64,000 bases of DNA from Imbricaverruca yamaguchii. Its lineage: Eukaryota > Arthropoda > Thecostraca > Neoverrucidae. Shown here piece after piece: positions 36,885-49,797 of the stretch. The stretch spans positions 2,296,501-2,360,500 of the forward strand of contig JAOTOL010001616.1 in assembly GCA_034440575.1 (NCBI GenBank), given 5' to 3'. The notes beneath the pieces were generated by a model. It worked only from the letters and a program-made list of their open reading frames with translations, had not been told where the DNA came from and searched no databases. Made by a program: the position numbers and the translations under genes. How positions within the stretch are numbered: position 1 is the first letter of the stretch; the number at the start of each line of letters is the position of its first letter.

Positions 36885-37055
36885 CCGGTACCGGTACCTC
36901 GGTACCTCGGTACCCAGTACGGCACCAGTACCGCGTACAGTGCCGCCCTTCGGGCCTCACCATGCTCACGAACTACCGAACGCGGACACGGCGACACGGA
37001 CACGGCGACGCGGACACGGCGACGCGGACACGGCGACGCGGACACGACGACGTGG
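36885..37055. repeat. GGTACC-rich tract and 14-bp minisatellite
   Basis: 36885-36950 holds nested GGTACC palindromes. 36978-37052 holds about five units of CGCGGACACGGCGA. Short low-complexity frames here are by-products. Confidence 0.85.
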
Positions 37056-37593
37056 TGGGTACCTGCTCAGTCATGTCTCGAGCTTGTCGCTAATTAGCGG
37101 GTCATTGCAGCTGAAGGTTCCTGTCAACTTTACGTCGCGCATTTAGCTACTTTTTCAGGTACTTGCATTCTTTGTAACATGCTCTTCTAGTACCGTTCGT
37201 GTAACGCTCGGCATCATTTTGGCCAATCTGGTATTCGTTTCTGGCATCTTGCACTCCATGCTGCCTATCACCAGCATGAGCTATGCTGCTGCATGACCTT
37301 TCGAAGCCTTTTTAACAGCATCGTGCCGCAATCAAGCATGGTATTTTTGGGGGTAATTTTGTGTTTAATGACTTTACAATGAGCACTTGGATAGCACGCT
37401 GGCAGCAAACGTTTCGCAAAAGGTACATGGTGTTCGATTTTTGCAGCTTAGGGGCAGCAACGCTCTCCTCTTAGCATGATAATTTATTTCCGGCGCTGGA
37501 AACGGCATTCAGCATCTCGTTAGCATACCCTTAGCAATCGGGGGAAGCCAACGGTTTGCAGTGCGGCAGCCGGACTTGGTCGTCCGCAGAAAC
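37056..37593. other. Unassigned sequence
   Basis: Unique sequence, stop-dense, no element recognised. Confidence 0.4.
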
Positions 37594-37860
37594 ACTCTAA
37601 GTGACTTATCCGGGCCAGTTCAAGGACATGACGTCATTGGTACGAATAAAGCAACTAAATTATATTTATCTCCGTGACATATGACACATTACTCCCTGGG
37701 CCGTACCCAGAAGCACCCGTAGTGACGATTACCTTCATGTTATCTCAAGCCGGATAACGGACATGCCGTCATAAATACGAAGAGAACAACTTAATTATAT
37801 TCATAACCATGACATATGGCATATGCCTCACTAGGCGGTTCCCAGAAGCTCTCATCACCA
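37594..37860. repeat. Diverged 135-bp tandem duplication
   Basis: Two copies in direct order, offset about 135 bp. Shared phrases are GGACATGMCGTCAT (37623 and 37758), AATTATATT, GTGACATATG/ATGACATATG and CCCAGAAGC. Confidence 0.75.
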
Positions 37861-38936
37861 CCCGTCCGAAGTCGACAATTGGCCGGCGAAGAAAGACGTG
37901 AATAAATTTGACTGGCAGTAGAATAAGACGGGGATCGTCTGAGGATCCGGCACGCTTTCCGCTCGGTCGTCTGCCGGCCGAACGAGTGTCGTTCAGCACG
38001 CGTGAGCAGAACCCATCGGCTCCCTTTCAAAATCACCGCACCGCCTCTTGTCCAGCACCGACTGCACGGCGCCGAAATTAGCTCGCAGTCCATTACCCGG
38101 CCGGTGCGGCCACAATATGGACCGCAAAAAAAAATTGCAACCATTATTTATGAGCCGAGCCGCGAGCTGGCCGGCGCGGCACAAATGTACCGTGCTGGCG
38201 GCGACGGGTCCCGCTCGGTGCGGTCCGACGTTGCCGGCTGGCGCTCGGCCGTCCAGCAGCGGCGCCGGTCCGGGTATGCCAGGCACCACCATACGGGACC
38301 TCGTGACCGGCCTCGGGTGCTCAGCCGGACACGTGACCCCGCGCAGGGAGGGGTCACGTGACCGGACTGACCTCTTGAGTCTCTTGGGTTTCGGGTCTTA
38401 GGTCTTGGGAAGTCTTGGGTCATCAGTAGCGGCGAGTAAGGGCCAGCGATGCCTTCATGCAAGGATGCTCAGTGGCTTAGTGGTCGACAGCAAGAACGCC
38501 TATAGAAACTTGCGTGGCTAGAATATATCGTATGCTCGTGGCGTCCTACAAGCGTCCTGCCTCCATCTCCTGGAAGAGCTTCCTCCCAAATTATATGATC
38601 ATCTCACCAGCATGGCTATTGCATTGATGGACCGAACACGTTTATCTCAGACGCAAGAACAGGTACACATGCAGTATAAAATGTTGGCGGAAAAAATCGT
38701 GGTGGTATTAGTATGTGACCCTGTCTTTCTCATCCCACACATACAAAAACACATAAACGTACATTTGAATGAGCATTCTGAGTTTGCTGGAGCTAATTTC
38801 ATAGGTCACACATTTTGCAGGTGCACGTGCCGCCCTGTCAGCCAAGCTATACCGTGCGAATGATTGTATTGGTGAAGAGAACTTATAGTGTGTACATAAA
38901 AATACAGCTGTGTTATTGCGAGTTTGGAAATGCAGC
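37861..38936. other. Unassigned sequence
   Basis: GC-rich from 37930 to 38360 with overlapping frames on both strands up to 119 codons. No domain is recognised. The remainder is AT-rich. Confidence 0.4.
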
Positions 38937-39102
38937 TAGGAAAGAGCAGGGTACGTCAGGTTAAATTTGGCCTTGTCAGGTCGGGTCAGGTCAGAACAGG
39001 TTAGAACAATGTCAGGTTTGGTCAGATCAGGTTAGGTCGGGTTAGGTCAGGTTAGGTTGGGTTCGGTCAGATCAGCTTAGGTCAGATCAGGTCAGGTGGT
39101 GG
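38937..39102. repeat. Degenerate AGGTCAGGTTA repeat
   Basis: Roughly thirty 5-bp steps alternating GGTCA and GGTTA with drift. It resembles degraded arthropod telomere-like TTAGG arrays. The AGGTCA hexamers equal nuclear-receptor half-sites but are explained by the repeat. Confidence 0.8.
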
Positions 39103-39886
39103 CTTGGATATATTTTGAACATATATCCAGTTCAAAATTATTAACGCCTCAATGAGGGGTTGGCGTGCATCTAGTGTTCAGGAGACGCTCAACCTATATT
39201 CTTCGAGACCACGACGACCGAATTTTTGAAGAGGTGGAGCGACTGCTCGTCCTATTGCCACTGTTTGGATCTTGCTGCCGTGCTTTGTGGTTAGTGGTAC
39301 GAAATATTCATGAAACTCTGAAGTGCAACTCCTCAGTCGTGTTTGTATTCCCGAATGTTCGGAGTGCGCGTCATATTTGTGCCATACGTTTTTTGGCAGA
39401 AATGGATTGAGTACGGGCTGGCGAAGGTGAATCCGTGCGTATCCGTCGTTGGCACCTACGTTTGTAAACTTTTCACCGTGTAGATAAAAACGTGCATTCC
39501 AATTTCACCCGTATTTTATTGGTTAGTGTCCTTCACCTGAGCACTCGGTATTACTCACGTTGTCCAATTTTGTTCGCGCGTGTACAGAGGGACTGATCCA
39601 GAGGGAAAGCGGTCGACGATTCCCCACAATTTGCACTAACATGACGTTTTCTCGAAATCGAAGAATATTTTGTGACTTAAACATTGTTCTCAACACAACC
39701 CACGAATGACTTTTCTAAATGAAATATTTTATTCCCCCAAGCCTGGCTTCTGAATATGCCTCTGATTGTCCACACCACATATTGCGGTGGCATAGATCGT
39801 GGCATATTGCACACGAGCCGGCAGTTGTCGAAGCCGCATATGATGTCGCACCAAGCACCCTCCAGACCTGACGGAGCTTTACACAG
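39103..39886. other. Unassigned sequence
   Basis: Unique. An 81-codon frame at 39165 has no recognisable domain. Confidence 0.4.
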
Positions 39887-40302
39887 TGTCGCACCATCCA
39901 CACCCAGCCGGGTCCTGACAGTGTCGCACCATCCATCCTCCAACCGGGCCCTGACAGTGTCGCACCACCCACCCCCAGCCGGGTCCTGACAGTGTCGCAC
40001 CATCCATCCTCCAACCGGGCCCTGACAGTGTCGCACCACCCACCCCCAGCCGGGTCCTGACAGTGTCGCACCATCCATCCCCCAGCCGGGTCCTGACAGT
40101 GTCGCACCATCCATCCCCCAGCCTGGTCCTGACAGTGTCGCACCATCCATCCCCCAGCCGGGTCCTGACAGTGTCGCACCATCCACCTCCAGCCGGGTCC
40201 TGACAGTGTCGCACCATCCATCCCCCAGCCTGGTCCTGACAGTGTCGCACCATCCATCCCCCAGCCGGGTCCTGACAGTGTCGCACCATCCACCTCCAGC
40301 CT
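39887..40302. repeat. 35-36 bp minisatellite
   Basis: About twelve units of CCAGCCGGGTCCTGACAGTG plus TCGCACCATCCATCCC. Length varies by 1-2 nt. Minus-strand frames of 169-214 codons (DGATLSGPGWG repeats) are shadows. Confidence 0.95.
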
Positions 40303-41390
40303 GACCCCGACTGAGCCCGAGAGCTGCGACAGTCGCACGACACCGCCGATGCCCTCCAAAGACCAGTCAGAGCTGCTCTGTGATGAGTGGCGACGATTGA
40401 TTGCCGCCGTGATAGACCCGGACCGGATTTACACGTGGAGGAGCCGTCTGACCCCGCAGCCACCGGCCGCCGGCAAACGCCGCCGGCAAACGCCGCCGGC
40501 GCTTCGTTTGCCGTGTCACGTGATCAGACGCGCACTCAAAACGACAGGCGGCGGCACCCGCATCTGCGGTCGTTTGCCAGCAGGGCGATTAGATGCTGGC
40601 ACACCGGAAACGGCCGAAAAGACGAGCACGTCGCCCGTGATTGACTGGGTGTGCCGCCGCGTACCTCCGTTTCAGGAGATGTCACAACAGCCGTGTGTGG
40701 CGGCGGCGGTGGTAATAGTGTTGGAGAGGCATACTGTGGCGAGCTGCCCAATCCATGAAAGAATCTCGAGCTCACAAGATCATCATTTCTCCATTGGATT
40801 GCATTTATTTGTTTACTTGCCCCCTATCCCTGCATCCTCCTACCCGCTGTTTGTTGAGCGAGGCGCCGATACTGGCTGACTCGCGCCATGTTGCAGTGTC
40901 CTTACCCTACCAAGTGTCAACACCCAGCCTTACATCCTTCCCAGTACCCTGTCGCCTGTCATATCCAAATTCCTGTTGATCTCACTCATATTGACGCACG
41001 ATACTATCCACCGTGGTTTGTGGATGTGTCTGCAGTAAATACACATACAAATGCAAATGCATGACGTCATGTGTATACCGACCAATCAGCAGGTAGCCGC
41101 CGGGGTGGAATTCCGATACCATAATTGGACACCTACCGCTCCTTAGTCGTTTTTCTCGTCCTACAATCGACGATACATGTTAGTTTCCTCAACAGGTTGG
41201 GTCCAGTGCTTTGTTTCCCGGTGTGCAGCTTTTCTCATCATTTTGGCTGTTCCATGCGATTTTCTTTTCCACATTGACTACCACTACCCCCACCCCCCTC
41301 CCCCACACACACGCCATATACGAGGACGCATCTTAGGTTGTCGCTTGGTCCATGCCACCGTATCGTGGTATATTATTCACTTGTGTGAGC
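40303..41390. other. Unassigned sequence
   Basis: A small CGCCGGCAAACGC repeat (three units) lies at about 40470-40500. A 176-codon frame (40349-40879) starts beside the array and has no recognisable domain. The rest is unique. Confidence 0.4.
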
Positions 41391-41467
41391 AGCTAGAACT
41401 TGTTAGTTAGTTAGTTATTAGGGCTTAAGGGCGCATCGACTACATTGGTCATGTAGCTAGAACTTGT
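41391..41467 (-). mobile_element. Micro-retroposon copy M3 with 13-bp target-site duplication
   Basis: A 51-bp insertion (41404-41454) lies between exact copies of AGCTAGAACTTGT (41391-41403 and 41455-41467). On the minus strand it reads ACATGACCAATGTAGTCGAT, then GCGCCCTTAAGCCC and a TAAC-repeat tail. It matches M4 except that the first strand of the stem is lost; GCT at the junction is shared with the target site. Confidence 0.78.
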
Positions 41468-41605
41468 GTAAAGCTGCATTGATCGAAGGTGAAAATGTTC
41501 CGAAATCCCAGAAACAGTTTTGCGATATCTATTAGATTTTCCTGGGCCAGCTCCTCATAGGCATAGCATCAGCCGCTGATGCATTTTCGCTGTGTGTTCA
41601 AATTA
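41468..41605. other. Short unassigned sequence
   Basis: About 140 bp between M3 and the MITE, with no feature. Confidence 0.3.
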
Positions 41606-42434
41606 ACCCTTCGGTCTCTTCGGTCAGATCTTCACTGACCGAGGATGGGTCGGAGAGTAGCCCCCTCTAAAATCCAAACTAAGCATCGCAAGAAAGCGAA
41701 AAAGGTGTCATCGGAAAGCGTTCGACGAGTAGGGCCCGGGTCCATCCCCCAAAAAACAATTTCCACCTAAAGGTGACGTCACTAGGGGGTTAGAATTTCA
41801 CGACATTTCACGAATTGCATTGTGTTTTTGGCTCTGGCAGTTCATTTTTGGGTGTATTTGAGAAGAAAAAAACACATTTGGAATTAGAAAAGGATAACGA
41901 AATCGACCAGGGTCATAAAACAATTGGTTCCCCAAAGATCAAAGTAGTATTTTTTCTCAAAATTTTTAGTTCTAAAATGTTCTTTAATTTTCCTTTTCTA
42001 ATGGGTAGAGCAGACCAAGAAACGTTGTTGGAAGTCAACTTGCTCTTGCAAAAATGTTTACTTTAGCCAGAATCTTCGATTTGAACTCTAATAGGCAAAT
42101 ATGCAAAATTGGCAAGTACTCAAAAACGGGGAAAAAATGAACAATTCCTCTCGTACGTTTCGTTGCATCCCTAATGATAAGGAAACCCGGAAAGTTTCAT
42201 TAAAATATCTGAATCCGTTGAAGGGTGGCGACTGGTTGACATTTTTTTAAGGTAATGTCACTTGACCTAGATTAACTCGTTGACCCTAGATGACCTAACT
42301 TCAAAAGTTTGACATAACATGCCAAATTGATGTGGAAAAGTATGCCAAATTTCGGCGCGCCGCCGCGAGCCGTTCGTTCCTTCTCCGCGAAAAACCTGAG
42401 GGGGCGGCTGAAGACCCCCAGGTACGGCGCGGGT
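41606..42434 (+). mobile_element. TAACCC-ended MITE, copy 1
   Basis: An 829-bp non-coding element. The left end reads TTAA|CCCTTCGG and the right end GCGGG|TTAG, so the inverted ends start CCC next to TTAR, as in piggyBac-like MITEs; a TA duplication is the alternative. Subterminal blocks shared with the copies at 50933 and 61771 include CCCCCTCTAAAATCCAAAC, CGGAAAGCG, GTGACGTCACT and TCCGCGAAAAACCT. The 83-codon frame inside is in a low-complexity AT stretch and is not a gene. Confidence 0.82.
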
Positions 42435-42436
42435 TA

Positions 42437-44094
<1,658 letters not shown>

Positions 44095-44620
44095 TGGCAT
44101 CTGCTCCGGCGGCTACAGTCTCCGGCGTCTAGCGGCTACAGTCTCCGACGTCTGCGCCGGCGGCTACAACCTCTGGCGTCTGCGCCAGCGGCTACAGTCT
44201 CCGGCGTCTAGCGGCTACAGTCTCCGACGTCAGCGCCAGCGGCTACAGTCTCCGGCGTCTAGCGGCTACAGTCTCCGGCGTCAGCGCCAGCGGCTACAGT
44301 CTCCGACGTGAGCGGCTACAGTCTCCGACGTCAGCGCCAGCGGCTACAGTCTCCGGCGTATAGCGGCTACAGTCTCCGACGTCTGCGCTAGCGGCTACAG
44401 TCTCTGGGGTCTGCGCCAGAGGATACAGTCTCCGGGGTCAGCGCCAGCGGCTACAGTCTCTGGCGTCTAGCGGCTACAGTTTCCGGCGTCTAGCGGCTAC
44501 AGTCTCCGGCGTCAGCGTCAGCGGCTACAGTCTCCGACGTCAGCGCCAGCGGCTACAGTCTCCGGCGGCAGCGCCAGCGGCTACAGTCTCCGACGTCAGC
44601 GCCAGCGGCTACAGTCTCCG
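44095..44620. repeat. 23/28-bp minisatellite
   Basis: About 20 units of AGCGGCTACAGTCTCCGGCG followed either by TCT (short form) or TCAGCGCC (long form), in mixed order. Confidence 0.94.
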
Positions 44621-44621
44621 C

Positions 44622-44873
44622 ACGAGCAGTGTATCATCGACTGAGGCCGCAGCAGATGTTCAGAAGCTAGCTGATGCAACCGCCATATCGGAGGACGAAG
44701 ACCGTCAGCTTGCACTGGGCACCGTCCCCATCCATCTGGAGCCCAGAGCGCCCCCAGCTGACGTAGTGGGTGACCGGACGGTGGACATGAATGCAAGGAA
44801 GTTTATTGTCGCCGATACAGCCTCTTCCCAACTACACTGTAAAGTTATTGAGTACCCGAGGTGTGCAACTTGA
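44622..44873 (+). other. Unrecognised open segment after the array
   Basis: Eighty-three codons are open from 44622 to a TGA at 44871. Their composition is not repetitive (serine/threonine and acidic at first, e.g. AISEDEDRQLAL and VADTASSQLH). No ATG precedes it outside the array, no splice site could be judged reliably, and no family is recognised. It could be a fragment of a lost gene or chance. Confidence 0.18.
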
Positions 44874-45875
44874 GGAAACTGCACACGTGGTGTCAATGGC
44901 CTCATTACGGAAGCACCTGCCGAACAACAAGGATGTAAGGCAGTCGTTTTAAAAAGGCCCATACTACACTGCATAAAGTGTTTGGCCCCTGGGGTAATGG
45001 GTGGTGGTTTGGAAGGGCAGCCATTCACCATAAGTATTCTAAATTTACCACCGAACCGCTCGATAGCTGTTAATACGGCAAGTATTTACCGCACGCCGTG
45101 TCGCTAAGTGCCGTACTAAGCAACACGCAGAAAATGTTAAGCATCGATAGGAAGAGGCAGCTAAATGACGCTCTCAAAAGCACCAATGGACAGCAGTGAG
45201 ATGAGGCGTTGCATCGCAAAACATGCGTACCAAAAGCTGCCGGGAAGATGATCATTCCTAGCCTGCCTATCATAGAACCTCGACTCGGCGATTTGCGTGT
45301 GTTGGCACTGTTGCAGTGTGACAGTGCTTGTGTCGTGCTTGTGCCCGGCTAGCAGGCACATCAGTAGGCGAGAGACGCTTGCTTGCGATGCCATCTTGAT
45401 TTGCGGCACCGGGTGTGCTGTGAGAAGTGAAGACGTCGTAAAATGGAAACAAGTTTAATCAGGGGTGTACTTCGTATGCATTCAGGATGGCACTTCTCTC
45501 CCTCCTCTTTCCCCACAATGGTGGTTTTGACCCCACCCCCCAAAACAAAATCGGCCCTTGACATGGGACCCTGTGTGGTATGCCTCCTCCCACCAATCCA
45601 TTTGGGTTCACCCATTGTCTTCATGTAGTGTGCACCTTCAATAATTTCTAGAATCGTGCACATATGAGTGTAATATAATTAATTTCTAGGGCATGGCATC
45701 AATGTTAAATGAACGCGTCTGCGGAACATATGCATGCAACTTGTGCAAGGCAGGTTTAAGCTAGTGAATTAAATCCATGATCAGGGAAGAGGAAAACATC
45801 GCTGTCTGATTACGACTGCTGTCGCGACCTTGGCCCGAGTGAGACCTCGCTAAAATTATCCACAATTTGCCAACT
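44874..45875. other. Unassigned sequence
   Basis: No recognised element. Frames up to 100 codons on the minus strand have no domain. Confidence 0.4.
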
Positions 45876-46008
45876 AAGCGATGGTGGCTGCTGCTGGTTG
45901 TTGGTTTTACGACACATCGACCGCTAAGTCATGTAGAGTCGTCAATATCTCACGCCGATTGGTCGCGGGCGAAGAGTGGCGACAGGTGAGACTCGAGACC
46001 AAGCGATG
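45876..46008 (-). mobile_element. SINE-B, 5-prime truncated copy with 8-bp duplication
   Basis: A 117-bp insertion (45884-46000) lies between copies of AAGCGATG (45876-45883 and 46001-46008). On the minus strand it starts at the box B region (CTCGAGTCTCACCTGTCGC). It continues through CGCGACCAATCGGCGTGAGA and CTCTACATGACTTAGCGGTC to an AACC/AACA tail. Confidence 0.82.
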
Positions 46009-46640
46009 ATCATACCAGGCGGCCTGATGAGGATCTGGCTGGATTTTAGCCGAACTGCGTTGATAGTCTCGTGCACTAAAGGTTCAATGGTTCTCTACCA
46101 TGAAACTTCAGTTCAACTCAGCATCTGATATCCCCGATTTCGGTGCATAAACTAGTTATGTTCCGCAGCCGTAATCAGTAAAAGCTGGGCGTAGACTTTC
46201 ACGCCGGACTTCAGCATTGGAATGGACATGATCACTTCGCTGTGCTGGATGCTTAGGCATATCCGCCCTCTGTGAAGACAATGCCTGTCAGTCAGGGGAA
46301 TATATTTTTTAGAACTATCGGGAGAATGCCTGAAGGAATGGGCGATCCCAAGTGGATTGGGAGACACCATAGAGTTCCATGTTAAAGGTTAAAATTATTG
46401 GGGGCCAAGTCAACATTGAGGAGCCAATGCCTCCTCAAAAGCGAACAAATTCACACCCATGCCGACAGTTCATTTCATGCCACCGAACATCATGAGATAG
46501 TTTTGCAGTTTAAGGCGTCACGAGATATGTTTGGCACAACTTTAAACCTCCGGAAAGCAAAATAAGCTAGGCTACGCCTATATTGATTTAGGTTAGGTTT
46601 TTTTCATCTTTCAATCGTTTTGACAAATGGTTTTTGAAAT
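46009..46640. other. Unassigned sequence
   Basis: Ends with a small GGTTAGG-like motif at about 46590, just before the LINE fragment. No gene. Confidence 0.4.
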
Positions 46641-46644
46641 GCTG

Positions 46645-48065
46645 TATAAAAGCCATACAAAATCACGTTATGCAGGGTAATGATGTAATAGACCACACCA
46701 AACTGCTCACTAAACTTCAACTCCATGGAATCGATACCGACTGGTTTAAAGCATATCTGGGAGGTCACACGCAGGCTGTTAGGATCTCAGATCAACACGA
46801 AAACAGGCATCTCTCCTCCTTTCTCCCAAACAACATAGGTGTCTTTCAAGGCTCATCATTAGGTCCACTTCTCTATTGCATCTTTTCGAACGACCTCAGT
46901 CTGCACGTCCCGGAAGCACATGTCACCCAGTTCGCAGACGACACACAGGTACTCATCTCCGGTCGGAAATCTGATCTCCTAAATCTGATAAGTCAGATGG
47001 AGACATGCCTGAGCCAACTCTACGACTACTTCCTGGATAACGGCTTGAAGGTGAACCCGGCCAAAACTCAGCTTCTTACTCTCGGATCGCGTCAAAATCT
47101 GCGCAATATTACCCCGATACGAGTGTGCTTTAGGGACGCCGTGATAGATGAGAAACATTCGTGTAAGAATCTTGTGGTAACATTTGATCGACACATGTCG
47201 TGGGATTCCCATGTAGCTGTTGTTGTCCGGAAGTGTACTGGGTTCCTTCTGGCCCTGAACCATCTGCGTCACCATCTGCCGACCAGCACCCTCTTCACTA
47301 TAGTCAATAGCCTAGTTATATCCAATATCCGATACTGCATATCTGTTTACGGGAACGGGTCGTCAGCAAATATCCACAGACTAGACAAGATCATTAACTT
47401 CGCCACTAGAGTCGTGTCAGGTCTCCGAAAATTTGATCATATTACTGATGTCCGAAACGAGTTGGGTCTCCTCACTGCAGCTGATCTGTACCTATTTCAC
47501 AGTCTCACTTTGCTTCACAAGATCATTCTGACGGGTGAGCCTACGCACATTGCCGGTCAAATCACTGCAAACTATACCCTGCGAAGCCGTCACACACGTG
47601 CAGACGACCATCTGCGCCTGCCAGCCATACACAGAGAGGCTGGCCGCAGGAGATTTCTCTACTCGTCTGTCTTCCACTACAACAAACTTCCTACTGAAAC
47701 AAAAACATCGAGGCTGTCTAACTTCAAGAAACATGCACTAGCGTATCTCCACGAACAACACTAGTCCCACAAAAAAAAAACTTACACCATGGATATGTGT
47801 ACACTACGAAGTCACCTTTAGGCCATCGCTTTCCTATCACTCATACAAGCCACTCGTGTATAGCTCGTGTTGCAAGTATGGTGTATGCAGTGCGGAAAGT
47901 GATATGGATATTGTATTATGATGTCGTACGAATGTTTGTTGCGCATCTGCTCCCACTATTGACCACACATCTATCCTTTCTTTGTAAATATCTGTGAGTT
48001 CAACCCAGACTGTCCGTAACAGCCACTGCACGTGGAGGACATGTATTGTTAAATAAATAAATGAT
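46645..48065 (+). mobile_element. LINE fragment with an open reverse-transcriptase frame
   Basis: A 5-prime truncated non-LTR retrotransposon. The open frame (46634-47764, 376 codons; the first ~15-20 codons are probably flanking DNA) begins just after the first catalytic aspartate region, at IDHTKLLTKLQLHG. It continues through FQGSSLGPLLYCIFSNDL, the catalytic FADD (46931-46942) and LKVNPAKTQ, to a C-terminal HYNKLPTETK motif and stop. A roughly 300-bp 3-prime region ends in TAAATAAATAAATG. It is related to the LINE at 245 (shared SNDL, KVNPxKT and C-terminal layout) rather than to that at 21683. It lacks the endonuclease and the N-terminal half of the reverse transcriptase, so it is inactive although the remaining frame is unbroken. 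No convincing target-site duplication. Confidence 0.9.
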
Positions 48066-49054
48066 TCTTGCTTTTTTTGGTGGGAGGAGTTTTGAATTTT
48101 TTGCGTTTTTCGTATTGGTATTATTGGGCTTTCTTTTTTAAATAGATGGTGCGTTGGGTTTGGTTAGACGACGTTATGATGTTCATGTAAAATTTTACAT
48201 TATTCTTAATTACTTCATTCAAAGCAACAACTCGTCAAATGAAAAGTTATCAGTTCCATCGGAATTGGTTGCAAATCGTCTTAATCACGCTCATAAACAT
48301 GGTATTCGAACTTCGTTGTGGGAATATGACTAGCGACCTAAAATCGAAGTTTACAGATGGTAAAATTTTCCTTTAATACCACTGCGGCACTTCGAGGAAA
48401 AACCTGTTGCAGCGACATTTACTAGCGTTGCTAAGACGATGAGACCACTTGCTAATATTTCAGTTAGCGACCATCTACTGCACCATGCCCCGCCGTGAAG
48501 GCGCAACCTGTTGATATTACTCCCACCTGCTAATCCTCCCGGCACCTACAAGCTCCGTCACACTTCGACAGAGGCGCAGCCTGGGGGTGGAAACTGGGGC
48601 GGTCCCCTCTCTCGTCTCTCTTGAAAATGTACATTAGCCTGGCAGGACAGTTTGGGATTCGTCCAGCGCGAAAATACAAATTTTAGACTTGGTTCGCGTG
48701 TCGAAACCGTTGTCAAACAGCCCTGGCAGAGGAGCGGTTGAACACCTTTGAGAAGATCATGGCTGCGCCATTGCATTTCTAACAAATCACGTCAGTCTGA
48801 GGAATGTCGTGGCTCCGGGTTTGGTTTCTCAAAAAACGTCACCAAACAAAAATCAAAAACTTCCCAATGTGAAAACAAGTAATCTAACCTAGATTTTATC
48901 CTAGCTTACCCTCTTTTTACTTCGTGGATGTAAAACGTGTGCAAAACTGTTCTTGGAAATACCATAACTGCAATAATGCTGAACATTCGAACCTCGACTG
49001 GTACCAAGGTGGGCACATACTAACAGGTTGTCTTCGGATTGCCTGGGATACGTA
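48066..49054. other. Unassigned sequence
   Basis: Unique sequence, AT-rich to 48300. No recognised element. Confidence 0.4.
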
Positions 49055-49797
49055 GCGGTCAGTCTACAGTCGGGGAGAGGCCGTCTACAGTCGGAGAGAG
49101 TCCGTCTACGGTCGGAGAGAGTGCGTCTACAGTCGGAGAGAGGCCGTCTACAGTCGGAGAGAGTCCGTCTACAGTCGGAGAGAGTCCGTCTACAGTCGGA
49201 GAGAGGCCGTCTACAGTCGGAGAGAGTCCGTCTACAGTCGGAGAGAGGCAGTCTACAGTCGGAGAGAGTCCGTCTACAGTCGGAGAGAGGCAGTCTACAG
49301 TCGGAGAGAGTCCGTATACGGTCGGAGAGAGTGCGTCTACAGTCGGAGAGAGGCCGTCTACAGTCGGAGAGAGTCCGTCTACAGTCGGAGAGAGGCAGTC
49401 TACAGTCGGAGAGAGTCCGTCTACAGTCGGAGAGAGTCCGTCTACGGTCGGAGAGAGTCCGTCTACAGTCGGAGAGAGGCCGTCTACGGTCGGAGAGAGT
49501 CCGTCTACAGCCGGAGAGAGGCCGTCTACAGTCGGAGAGAGTCCGTCTACAGTCGGAGAGAGGCCATCTACAGTCGGAGAAGGGCCGTCTACAGTCGGAG
49601 AAGGGCCGTCTACAGTCGGAGAGAGGCCGTCTACAGTCGGAGAGAGTCCGTCTACAGTCGGAGAGAGTCCGTCTACAGTCGGAGAGAGTCCGTCTACGGT
49701 CGGAGAGAGTCCGTCTACAGTCGGAGAGAGTCTGTCTACAGTCGGAGAGATGCCGTCTACAGTCGGAGAGAGGCCGTCTACATTCGGAGAAAGGCAG
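49055..49797. repeat. 21-bp minisatellite
   Basis: About 35 units of GTCTACAGTCGGAGAGAGTCC with GRCCG/TCCG/GCAG variants. Period 21 is divisible by three and the unit lacks stops in several frames. Open frames of 249-341 codons therefore appear on both strands (STVGESP, LQSERVR, LSPTVDG, LSDCRRT repeats). They have no independent coding evidence. Confidence 0.97.

Noticed and set aside
38937..39102. Cluster of AGGTCA nuclear-receptor half-sites
   Set aside because: Spacing and drift are explained by a degenerate GGTCA/GGTTA simple repeat; no gene is nearby.
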